Positions 1-5,416 of a stretch of 5,416 nucleotides of DNA are shown one piece after another. The notes beneath the pieces were generated by a model that was not told where the DNA came from, ran no database searches, and saw nothing but the letters and a program-made list of their open reading frames with translations. The position numbers and the translations under genes were made by a program. The stretch is from positions 1 to 5,416 of the forward strand of contig JAYEIJ010000020.1 of NCBI GenBank assembly GCA_034660035.1, in the 5' to 3' direction. The first letter of the stretch is position 1; each line of letters opens with the position of its first letter. The DNA is from JAHEEL01 sp034660035 (GTDB taxonomy: Bacteria > Actinomycetota > Acidimicrobiia > Spongiisociales > UBA5794).

Positions 1-884
1 TTGATGGCGACCAGGTTCCCGAGCGTCATCGACAGCACAGCGAGGAGCCACAGCAGCGGCCCCCAGAGGTTCGAGTGGTCGGGGAACGCGAAGTAGGCAA
101 CGGAGAGCACCCCCACGAACCCGGCGCCTTTCGAACCCACCGACAGCCAGGCCGTGACCGGCGTGGGTGAGCCTTCGTAAACGTCCGGCGTCCACACGTG
201 GAACGGCACGGCAGAGATCTTGAACGCGAAGCCGAGGAACACGAACAGCATCCCGAGCAGGAACACAGGCTCATCGGCAACCGAAGCTGGCACGGCTGCG
301 ATCCCGGCGAACAACTGCGTCCCGGTGATCCCGTAGAGCAGGCTCACACCCATCACCAGCAACGCGAACGCCACAACGCCGATGATGAAGAACTTGAGCG
401 CCGCCTCGTTCGACTTCTCGTCGGCTTTGCGCCACCCTGCGAGCAGGAACCCCGGGCCGGAGACGAGTTCGAGGGCGACGATCATCGTGATGAAATCCCG
501 CGACGATGCCATCACGACGGCACCAAGCGCAGCGGCGAGCAGCAGGAAGTAGTACTCGCCCTCGTAGTAACGATCGGACTCGACGTAGGCGATCGACAGC
601 AGAAGGGCGATGAACACGGCCCCGATGAACAGGCCCTTCAGCACGAGGGCGTACTGGTCGACGACATAGGACCCACCGAACAGTTCCCGCGGCAGCGTCC
701 CGGTGCAGAACGCCAGGTCGTCGCACATCGCCAGCGTGAACAGCGGCACGAGGGCAGCGAACAGACCGACCATCCCCACGATCGCCCCGTAGTACTTCTC
801 ACGGGTCACGAGATCGGTGACGAGGACGGCCAGGACCGTCACCGCCAGGATGATCTCGGGAAGGATCGCGTGGTAGTCGATCAC
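1..884 (-). CDS. nuoN: NADH-quinone oxidoreductase subunit N (NuoN, ND2 family proton channel), 5' part
   Basis: From the GTG at 884 the frame is open to the left edge: 294 codons plus two bases, of a protein usually about 480-510 residues long. NuoN is the antiporter-like proton channel nearest the quinone module. It begins Met-Ile-Asp-Tyr-His-Ala-Ile-Leu-Pro-Glu-Ile, the usual NuoN opening with a helix reached by Leu-Pro-Glu. Family features in order: Tyr-Val-Val-Asp-Gln-Tyr at 73-78; Glu139 in Ala-Leu-Glu-Leu-Val-Ser in helix 5 (E. coli Glu133); Asn-Glu-Ala-Ala-Leu-Lys-Phe-Phe at 159-166; Lys222 in Phe-Lys-Ile-Ser-Ala-Val-Pro-Phe-His (Lys217); Trp-Thr-Pro-Asp-Val-Tyr-Glu-Gly-Ser-Pro-Thr-Pro-Val at 231-243; and Ser251-Lys252 (Lys247). 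The sequence breaks off after Gly-Asn-Leu-Val-Ala-Ile, just before the motif that usually reads Asn-x-Lys-Arg. Helix 5 reads Gly-Pro-Gly-Phe where E. coli has Leu-Pro-Leu-Tyr, and Cys54 and Cys60 lie in the loop after helix 2. No frameshift or internal stop is seen. The start is GTG because of the Shine-Dalgarno sequence at 897-893 and the family-like N-terminus. Confidence 0.95.
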   Translation of the reverse strand, partial: MIDYHAILPEIILAVTVLAVLVTDLVTREKYYGAIVGMVGLFAALVPLFTLAMCDDLAFCTGTLPRELFGGSYVVDQYALVLKGLFIGAVFIALLLSIAYVESDRYYEGEYYFLLLAAALGAVVMASSRDFITMIVALELVSGPGFLLAGWRKADEKSNEAALKFFIIGVVAFALLVMGVSLLYGITGTQLFAGIAAVPASVADEPVFLLGMLFVFLGFAFKISAVPFHVWTPDVYEGSPTPVTAWLSVGSKGAGFVGVLSVAYFAFPDHSNLWGPLLWLLAVLSMTLGNLVAI

Positions 885-897
885 GTCATCAGCCTCC
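885..897 (-). promoter_or_regulatory. Ribosome binding site that decides the nuoN GTG start
   Basis: GGAGG at 897-893 lies in the last codons of nuoM (Phe-Gly-Gly, stop), with an 8-base spacer to GTG at 884-882. An ATG at 889-887 looks closer to the nuoM stop but reads only one more codon before TGA, so it cannot start nuoN. The site therefore supports the GTG. Confidence 0.75.
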
Positions 898-2469
898 GAA
901 GGCCTTGGCTACGAGGTTCACAACGGCGTCGTTCGTGGCACCGAACACGATCTTCGGGTAGATCCCGATAGCGATCGTCATCACGACGAGCGGCGCCCAG
1001 GCCATCCACTCGTACTTGTCGATGTCGTGGAGGTCATGGTCGAGCCACTCGGCCGGCGGTTCGCCGAAGTTGACGCTGCGCAGCATCCACAGCATGTACC
1101 CGGCGGTGAGCACGGTGCCGACGGCGCCGATCACCATGAACGTCCGGAACAGCCCGATGCTGAGGCCGGCCAGCGGGTTGAACGATGCGAGCAGCGACAT
1201 GAACTCGCCCCAGAACCCGGCCAGGGACGGCAGGCCGAGGGACGCCATCGCTGCGAAGCCGAGTACGACGCCCATCTTCGGCATGAGGATCATCTGGCCG
1301 CCGAGGCGGTTCATGTCCCTCGTGTGGTAGCGGTGCGCCATGGACCCGGCGACGAAGAACAGCAGGCCGGTGATGATGCCGTGGGCGACCATGCCGATGA
1401 TCGCTGCGTTGATGCCGATCTCGCTCATCGTGGCGATGCCGAGCATCACGAACCCCATGTGCCCCACCGACGAATAGGCGATGAGGCGTTTCACGTCGTT
1501 CTGGGCGAGACACGCCAGCGCACCGTAGATGATGCCGATCACCGCGAGGACGCCGATGAACCAGGCCCAATTCCGCGCCTCGTCGGGGAGGATCGGGATC
1601 AGGATCCGGATGAAGCCGTACGTGCCTAGCTTCAGGAGGATGGCGGCCAGGATGACCGAACCGATGGTCGGTGCCGCCGTGTGCGCGTCGGGGAGCCACG
1701 TGTGCAGCGGCCACATCGGCACCTTGACGGCGAAGCCGAGGAACATCGCTGCGAACACCCAGAAGGCGAACGACCCGGTGAACACGCCGGCACGCCCGAG
1801 TTCGGAGAGCGCCAGGATGTCGAACGTGTTCGCCCCAGCGTCGCCCGACTTGAAGTAGAGAGCCAGGAAACCGAGGAGCATGAACGCAGAGCCGAACAGC
1901 GTGAACAGGAAGAACTTGATCGACGCGTAGAGCCGCAGTTCGATCTCCCAGTTCACGACGGGCACGATCCGCTTGGTGGTGTCGCCCCAGATGCCGATCA
2001 TGAAGTACATCGGGAGCAGCACGACCTCGAAGAACACGAAGAACAGGATGAGGTCGAGGGCAACGAACGTGCCGGTCATCCCGGTGGCGAGGATCATCGT
2101 GAGCGCCATGAGCAGCTTCGGGTTGTGCGGCTCGGGCCAGTGGTTCCACGAGTAGATGACGACGAGCACCGTGATGAACCCGGACAGCACGACGAGCGGC
2201 AGCGAGATGCCGTCGACACCGATGTGGTACCTGGCGCTGATCGCCTCGATCCACGTCAGATCGGTCCCGAACTGCAACTCCGCGGCAGCGCCGTAATCGA
2301 AGCGCACCGCGACGACGATCGCAAGCGCGAACGTCACGAGCGCCGTGATCAGGGCGACCCATTTGATTCCGGCCTCGTTGGCGCGCGGGATCGCCGCAAG
2401 GATCAATGCCCCAACGAGCGGCAGGAAGACGATGAGGCTGAGACCCCATCCGCTGTCGAACCACTCCAT
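889..2469 (-). CDS. nuoM: NADH-quinone oxidoreductase subunit M (NuoM, ND4 family proton channel)
   Basis: This is a 526-residue membrane protein (E. coli NuoM is 509), the middle antiporter-like proton channel of complex I. Key residues are present: Glu148 in Phe-Phe-Glu-Val-Val-Leu-Leu-Pro-Met (E. coli Glu144), Lys249 in Phe-Ala-Val-Lys-Val-Pro-Met-Trp-Pro-Leu-His (Lys234), Lys280 in Ile-Leu-Leu-Lys-Leu-Gly-Thr-Tyr-Gly (Lys265), and Glu422 in Phe-Trp-Gly-Glu-Phe-Met (Glu407). The family motifs Thr-Trp-Leu-Pro-Asp-Ala-His at 257-263, Asn-Asp-Val-Lys-Arg-Leu-Ile-Ala-Tyr-Ser-Ser at 324-334 and the His-Gly-Ile region at 363-366 are all in place. The N-terminal helix is at about 9-28 and the protein is hydrophobic almost throughout, with hydrophilic loops near 160-180 and 465-487. 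The ATG at 2469 has a strong Shine-Dalgarno sequence and no competing upstream start. The gene ends with TGA at 891-889, four bases before the nuoN GTG, and its last codons contain the nuoN ribosome binding site. Confidence 0.97.
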   Translation of the reverse strand: MEWFDSGWGLSLIVFLPLVGALILAAIPRANEAGIKWVALITALVTFALAIVVAVRFDYGAAAELQFGTDLTWIEAISARYHIGVDGISLPLVVLSGFITVLVVIYSWNHWPEPHNPKLLMALTMILATGMTGTFVALDLILFFVFFEVVLLPMYFMIGIWGDTTKRIVPVVNWEIELRLYASIKFFLFTLFGSAFMLLGFLALYFKSGDAGANTFDILALSELGRAGVFTGSFAFWVFAAMFLGFAVKVPMWPLHTWLPDAHTAAPTIGSVILAAILLKLGTYGFIRILIPILPDEARNWAWFIGVLAVIGIIYGALACLAQNDVKRLIAYSSVGHMGFVMLGIATMSEIGINAAIIGMVAHGIITGLLFFVAGSMAHRYHTRDMNRLGGQMILMPKMGVVLGFAAMASLGLPSLAGFWGEFMSLLASFNPLAGLSIGLFRTFMVIGAVGTVLTAGYMLWMLRSVNFGEPPAEWLDHDLHDIDKYEWMAWAPLVVMTIAIGIYPKIVFGATNDAVVNLVAKAFGG

Positions 2470-2485
2470 GTCGTCGCTCCTCCTA
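2470..2485 (-). promoter_or_regulatory. nuoL-nuoM intergenic gap with the ribosome binding site of nuoM
   Basis: These 16 bases are the longest non-coding stretch in the window. They carry AGGAGGAG at 2484-2477; the AGGAGG core (2484-2479) is 9 bases from the nuoM ATG, a near-perfect Shine-Dalgarno sequence at ideal spacing. There is no room for a promoter or a terminator. nuoM is thus equipped for independent initiation rather than stop-start coupling with nuoL. Confidence 0.8.
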
Positions 2486-4543
2486 TCAGAAGATCATGAA
2501 CAGCGCGGCGATGATGACCACGCCCGCGAAACTCATCGCTGCGTACTGTTGAACCCGTCCGGTGAAGGCCTTGCGCAGGATCCCTCCGGCGGCGCCGGTG
2601 GCGGCGCTTACCTCGTTGAATACCCCGTCGACGGCCTTCTGGTCGACGGTGTTGACGGCTTCGGCGACGTGCATCGCCGCCCCACCGGTGAGGTTGGGGA
2701 CCGCATCGACGATGTTCTGGTCGATCCAGAGTGTGCCGTCCGCAATGGGGCCCATGGTCGGCCGGATGATGCCGTCCATGTAGAAATCGTCGATGTAGTA
2801 CTTGTGCTCCAGAAGCGGGTACAGCACGGGGATGCGGAACTCGTCGCGTTCGGCCTGCGTGTCTTTCGGCCGGAAGATGAAGAACCCGACGGCGAGGGCG
2901 CCGAGGACGACGGGAGTGACGATCGCGAGCAGCCCCCAACTGGGCGACGTGGCGTGGTGCTCGATGATGGGGAACGCTCTCACCGTCACCCAGTCGGTGA
3001 ACACCTGGGTCAGCCCCGGCATGTTGAGGAGGCCGGCGAAAGCAGCGAAGAAGGCGAGACCCATCAGCGGCAGGGTCATCACCTTGGGTGATTCGTGCGG
3101 GCTGGCCGCGCCCTTGTACTTCCCAAAGAAGGTCAGAGACACGAGCCTCGCCATGTAGAAGGCGGTGACGAACGCTCCGGCGATCGAGAGCACGACCATG
3201 AACCAGGCCGACGCCGTCGGGTCGGACGAGGCGCTGTGATACGCCGCGGCGATGATCTCGTCCTTCGACCAGAACCCGGCGAACGGGAACAGGCCAACGA
3301 GAGCGGCGGTGCCGATCATGAACGTCCAGAACGTGGCCGGCATGTACTTGCGAAGGCCGCCCATGTCGGACATGTTGTTCGAGTGCACGGCGTGGATCAC
3401 GGACCCGGCGCCGAGGAACAACAGCGACTTGAAGAAGGCGTGGGTGAAGAGATGGAAGAGGCCGGCCGTGTAGGCGCCGACGCCCATCGCCGCCATCATG
3501 TAGCCGAGTTGGCTCACGGTCGAGTACGCCAGGACCTTCTTGATGTCGTCCTGAACCAACGCGAGCAAGCCCATGAAGAACAGGGTGATGGCCCCGATGA
3601 TGGTGATGTAGACGGACGCGTCGGCCTGGATCTCCGGCATCTGGTAGAAGGGGAAGAGCCGTGCGACGAGGTAGATGCCTGCGGTGACCATCGTCGCTGC
3701 GTGCATGAGCGCCGAGACAGGTGTCGGACCGGCCATGGCGTCGGGCAACCACACGTGGAACGGGAACTGGGCGCTCTTGCCCATCGCACCGATGAACAGC
3801 GCGAGGCCGGCCCAGAAGCCGATCCGGGCGAATCCGTCGATGCTCCCGATCCGTTCGAAGATCTCCGAGAACTGGAACGACCCGACCGACACCGCCATGA
3901 TGATCACGCCGATGAACAGGGCCGCGTCGGCCACCTTGTTCGTCATGAACGCCTTGTTGCCGGCATCGACGTTGTCGAAGTCCTCCCAGTAGTGGGCGAT
4001 CAGCAGATACGACGAGACACCGACGAGTTCCCAGCCGACGATCAACTGGATGAGGTTCGGGGCGGAGACGAGCACGAGCATGCCCCCTGCGAACAGGGAG
4101 AACGAGGCGAAGAACCACGTGTAGCGGACGTCGCCCCTCATGTATCCGTTGGCGTACACGAAGACGAGGAAGCCGACCACGCCGACGAGGAAGTACATCA
4201 TGATCGACAGGCCGTCGACCACCCACCCCCACTCGATCGTGAAGTCCCCGATGCGTCCGACCTCGATCGCACCTTCGTACAGGATGCCCTCGGTGAGGTT
4301 CTTCCAGGCGAGGATCGCCCCGTACACAGCGACGAACGCCATGCCGAACGTCGCCATCCCCCACCCCTTCCAGGGTGAGTGTTTCCCGAAGAAGACGATC
4401 AGGAACGTGATGACCATGGGAACCACGACGATGAGCCATGCCCACTCGGCGAGCGCACCACCGTCGCCGGCGTGCACCTCGTGGCCGCCCTCTTCCGAGA
4501 GGAAGGCGAACAGGCCAACGATGGGGGTGAGTGCAGCGAGCAT
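2486..4543 (-). CDS. nuoL: NADH-quinone oxidoreductase subunit L (NuoL, ND5 family proton channel)
   Basis: This is a 685-residue polytopic membrane protein, the distal antiporter-like proton channel of complex I. Residues matching the E. coli channel set are visible: Glu172 in Gly-Trp-Glu-Leu-Val-Gly (E. coli Glu144), Asp206 (Asp178), Lys256 in Gly-Lys-Ser-Ala-Gln-Phe-Pro (Lys229), His281 in Met-His-Ala-Ala-Thr-Met-Val-Thr-Ala-Gly (His254), His364/His368/Lys372 in His-Leu-Phe-Thr-His-Ala-Phe-Phe-Lys, and Lys427-Asp428 in Phe-Trp-Ser-Lys-Asp-Glu-Ile (Lys399-Asp400). The C-terminal part has a membrane segment at about 534-556, a region at about 595-660 that fits the long lateral helix spanning NuoM and NuoN, and a final anchoring helix at about 668-684. 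Compared with E. coli NuoL (613 residues) the N-terminus is about 30 residues longer: a hydrophobic stretch (2-15), then a Glu/His/Gly/Asp-rich linker (17-29), before the usual first helix at about 33-52. The ATG at 4543 is chosen for its TGATG overlap with nuoK; GTG at codon 23 (4477) is an alternative. The MrpA/hydrogenase paralogues are excluded by operon context. Confidence 0.97.
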   Translation of the reverse strand: MLAALTPIVGLFAFLSEEGGHEVHAGDGGALAEWAWLIVVVPMVITFLIVFFGKHSPWKGWGMATFGMAFVAVYGAILAWKNLTEGILYEGAIEVGRIGDFTIEWGWVVDGLSIMMYFLVGVVGFLVFVYANGYMRGDVRYTWFFASFSLFAGGMLVLVSAPNLIQLIVGWELVGVSSYLLIAHYWEDFDNVDAGNKAFMTNKVADAALFIGVIIMAVSVGSFQFSEIFERIGSIDGFARIGFWAGLALFIGAMGKSAQFPFHVWLPDAMAGPTPVSALMHAATMVTAGIYLVARLFPFYQMPEIQADASVYITIIGAITLFFMGLLALVQDDIKKVLAYSTVSQLGYMMAAMGVGAYTAGLFHLFTHAFFKSLLFLGAGSVIHAVHSNNMSDMGGLRKYMPATFWTFMIGTAALVGLFPFAGFWSKDEIIAAAYHSASSDPTASAWFMVVLSIAGAFVTAFYMARLVSLTFFGKYKGAASPHESPKVMTLPLMGLAFFAAFAGLLNMPGLTQVFTDWVTVRAFPIIEHHATSPSWGLLAIVTPVVLGALAVGFFIFRPKDTQAERDEFRIPVLYPLLEHKYYIDDFYMDGIIRPTMGPIADGTLWIDQNIVDAVPNLTGGAAMHVAEAVNTVDQKAVDGVFNEVSAATGAAGGILRKAFTGRVQQYAAMSFAGVVIIAALFMIF

Positions 4544-4848
4544 CAGTACCTCATCACATCCAGCTCGTCGACGTCGGCGGAACGACGGTTCCTGAAGATC
4601 ATCAGCACGATCGCGATCCCGATCCCCACCTCGGCGGCGGCGAGGGCGATGACGAACAGCGCCATCATCTGGCCGGCGTGCGACGCGTCACCGAGATAGA
4701 CGTCGAAGGCAACCAGGTTGACGTTGACGGCGGCGAGCATCACCTCGACGGAGGCGAGGATGAGCACCGCGTTCTTCCTCGTCAGCACGCCGTAGAGCCC
4801 GATGGAGAAGAGGGCGGATCCGAGGAGCACGAACTGGAGGATCGTCAT
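4543..4848 (-). CDS. nuoK: NADH-quinone oxidoreductase subunit K (NuoK, ND4L family)
   Basis: This is a 101-residue, three-helix membrane subunit of complex I, the usual length for the family (E. coli NuoK is 100). NuoK carries two membrane-embedded glutamates that form part of the proton path between the quinone module and NuoN. Both are visible: Glu35 in Ser-Val-Glu-Val-Met in helix 2, and Glu73 in Ala-Ala-Ala-Glu-Val-Gly-Ile-Gly in helix 3, corresponding to E. coli Glu36 and Glu72. The helices lie at about residues 3-22, 27-49 and 60-85. The Arg24-Lys25-Asn26 loop and the C-terminal Asp-Val-Met-Arg-Tyr also match family conservation. The frame stays open upstream to 5373, but that part overlaps nuoJ and is Arg/His-rich, so the ATG at 4848 with its strong ribosome binding site is the real start. 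It overlaps the nuoJ stop as ATGA, and its own TGA overlaps the nuoL ATG by one base (TGATG). Confidence 0.96.
   Translation of the reverse strand: MTILQFVLLGSALFSIGLYGVLTRKNAVLILASVEVMLAAVNVNLVAFDVYLGDASHAGQMMALFVIALAAAEVGIGIAIVLMIFRNRRSADVDELDVMRY
4544..4552 (-). promoter_or_regulatory. Short ribosome binding site and TGATG coupling at the nuoK/nuoL junction
   Basis: GAGG at 4552-4549 lies 5 bases before the nuoL ATG, inside the last codons of nuoK. It is short and close to the start codon, so initiation at nuoL probably depends partly on ribosomes that have just terminated at the overlapping nuoK stop. This matters because the nuoL start choice decides whether an N-terminal extension is present. 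Confidence 0.5.
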
Positions 4849-5393
4849 GCGTCGCCCTCCTCCGGCACGTCCTGGCGTGCCAGGGCGATGCCGCCGATCA
4901 GCGCCGCGAGCAGCACGAACGACACGACCTCGAACGGGATGACCCAGTTGGTGAACATCATCTCGCCGATCGACGCCGTCCTCGTCGCCTCGTCTGGCAG
5001 CGGGATGGCCGCCGCACCGAACGATGCGGTCACGGCCCAGGCGATGACGGCGAACAGCAGAACCGAGAGCACGGCTGCTGGAACACGCATCGCCATCGGC
5101 CCGCTCAGCTCGGTCTTCTTCGTCAGCGGCGCCCGGGTGATCATGATGCCGATGAGGAACAGGATGATGACGGCGCCGATGTAGACGAGTACGACGGTCC
5201 AGCCGACGAACTCGGCGCCGAGCATGAGGAACAGCGCCGCGGTGCCGGCGAAGGTGACGACGAGGGCGAGGACCGCCCGCACCACGTTCTTGGCGGTGAC
5301 CACGAGGAACGCTCCGGCGAGCGTCGCAAGCGCGATGGCGAGGAACACCCAGTTGGCGATCTCTGTGATCCAATCGGTGAAGGTGACGGTCAT
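4845..5393 (-). CDS. nuoJ: NADH-quinone oxidoreductase subunit J (NuoJ, ND6 family)
   Basis: This is a 182-residue integral membrane subunit of complex I. NuoJ sits between the quinone-binding module and the antiporter-like subunits, and its third helix takes part in the conformational coupling of quinone reduction to proton pumping. Five membrane segments are visible at about residues 14-34, 37-58, 62-86, 103-125 and 149-172. The family signature is in the third: Gly-Ala-Glu-Phe-Val-Gly-Trp at 59-65 followed by Val-Tyr-Ile-Gly-Ala-Val at 70-75, with the conserved Tyr71-x-Gly-Ala that forms the pi-bulge region of ND6/NuoJ. The start is the ATG at 5393, supported by a Shine-Dalgarno sequence and the ATGA overlap with the preceding frame. 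The C-terminus is short and acidic, without the long tail known from mycobacterial NuoJ. The TGA stop overlaps the nuoK ATG by four bases. A homologous Mrp or hydrogenase subunit is unlikely given the following K-L-M-N order. Confidence 0.95.
   Translation of the reverse strand: MTVTFTDWITEIANWVFLAIALATLAGAFLVVTAKNVVRAVLALVVTFAGTAALFLMLGAEFVGWTVVLVYIGAVIILFLIGIMITRAPLTKKTELSGPMAMRVPAAVLSVLLFAVIAWAVTASFGAAAIPLPDEATRTASIGEMMFTNWVIPFEVVSFVLLAALIGGIALARQDVPEEGDA
4849..4863 (-). promoter_or_regulatory. Ribosome binding site of nuoK
   Basis: GGAGGAGGG at 4863-4855 lies within the last codons of nuoJ (Pro-Glu-Glu-Gly-Asp-Ala). Its GGAGG core at 4860-4856 is 7 bases from the nuoK ATG. This strong site fixes the nuoK start at 4848 and rules out the longer in-frame upstream reading. 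Confidence 0.75.
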
Positions 5394-5416
5394 GACGGCT
5401 CCACCTCCCCTTCCAG
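5390..5416 (-). CDS. C-terminal end of the upstream gene, probably nuoI (partial)
   Basis: Reading leftwards from the right edge, one frame gives Leu-Glu-Gly-Glu-Val-Glu-Pro-Ser followed by TGA at 5392-5390. The stop overlaps the nuoJ start as ATGA, the same four-base overlap seen at the nuoJ/nuoK junction. This makes it likely that these are the last eight codons of a real upstream gene. In nuo operons the gene before nuoJ is normally nuoI, the subunit with two [4Fe-4S] clusters, and an acidic, poorly conserved C-terminus fits NuoI. The identity is inferred from gene order only, since too little sequence is present for recognition. Confidence 0.55.
   Translation of the reverse strand: MEGEVEPS
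5394..5410 (-). promoter_or_regulatory. Ribosome binding site of nuoJ
   Basis: A purine-rich GGGGAGG element lies upstream of the nuoJ ATG. The GGAGG core is at 5408-5404, followed by a 10-base spacer. It lies inside the last codons of the upstream reading frame, so nuoJ is probably translated both by re-initiation and by direct ribosome binding. Confidence 0.6.

Noticed and set aside
198..971. Plus-strand open frame (257 codons) opposite nuoN and the end of nuoM
   Set aside because: It is in antisense register with nuoN and has the typical Glu/Asp/His/Gln/Arg-rich shadow composition; nuoN on the other strand has clear family motifs.
1681..2499. Plus-strand open frame (272 codons) opposite nuoM, and another at 1027-1629
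   Set aside because: Same register as nuoM codons and the same charged, low-complexity composition; no recognisable domain and no good ribosome binding site noted.
3095..4378. Long plus-strand open frame (427 codons) opposite nuoL, very rich in Glu, Asp, His and Arg
   Set aside because: Its codons are in exact register with the nuoL codons on the other strand. Antisense codons of hydrophobic residues encode charged residues, and antisense stops need TTA, CTA or TCA sense codons, which are rare in such GC-rich genes. It is a composition shadow.
2403..4445. Second long minus-strand frame (680 codons) running through nuoL
   Set aside because: Arg/His/Pro/Gly-rich translation of a shifted frame within nuoL; nuoL itself carries all channel residues in the other frame.
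889..4543. Possibility that these are Mrp antiporter or membrane hydrogenase subunits related to NuoL/M/N
   Set aside because: NuoJ and NuoK precede them in the standard J-K-L-M-N order, three distinct antiporter-like genes follow, and each carries its own complex I signature residues.
4849..5373. A 175-residue N-terminal extension of NuoK, in frame with it and overlapping nuoJ
   Set aside because: The extra part is Arg/His-rich shadow of nuoJ; NuoK at 101 residues from the ATG at 4848 matches the family length and has a strong ribosome binding site.
1..5416. Search for promoters, terminators, tRNA or other RNA genes, CRISPR repeats, insertion sequences or a novel system
   Set aside because: Coding sequence fills all but about 20 bases. 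No direct or inverted repeat array, mobile-element remains, or terminator-like hairpin with a T-run was seen by eye, though weak structured elements inside coding sequence cannot be excluded without computation.

Overview
This window is one continuous stretch of a respiratory complex I operon (NADH:quinone oxidoreductase, nuo), transcribed entirely from the minus strand. In the direction of transcription (right to left) it holds the last codons of an upstream gene, probably nuoI, then nuoJ, nuoK, nuoL, nuoM and the first ~294 codons of nuoN, which runs off the left edge. Apart from a 16-base gap between nuoL and nuoM and 4 bases between nuoM and nuoN, every base is coding.

The DNA is GC-rich, with G/C strongly preferred at third codon positions. 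The gene order J-K-L-M-N is the classic bacterial one. The NuoK sequence (Arg-Lys-Asn-Ala-Val-Leu, then a Val-Asn-Val-Asn-Leu-Val-Ala-Phe-Asp stretch) looks like actinobacterial NuoK. I infer an actinomycete-phylum bacterium. NuoJ, at 182 residues, lacks the long hydrophilic C-terminal tail of mycobacterial NuoJ, so a deep or non-mycobacterial lineage such as the Acidimicrobiia is plausible, but the sequence does not prove this.

Functionally, J and K sit in the membrane arm next to the quinone module and carry the glutamates and the hinge helix that link quinone chemistry to proton movement. N, M and L are the three antiporter-like proton channels, in that order towards the tip of the arm. 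All the expected key charged residues of these channels are present, so the membrane arm looks functional. The genes are joined by stop-start overlaps (I/J ATGA, J/K ATGA, K/L TGATG) or very short gaps with good Shine-Dalgarno sequences, which suggests coupled translation at fixed stoichiometry. I see no promoter, terminator, RNA gene, mobile element or repeat array.

I found no undescribed system; this is an ordinary core-metabolism region. Points worth a second look are an N-terminal extension on NuoL with a possible internal start, a GTG-started nuoN whose start rests on its ribosome-binding site, a Cys pair in a NuoN loop in an otherwise almost cysteine-free set of proteins, and small departures from consensus in NuoN and NuoJ.
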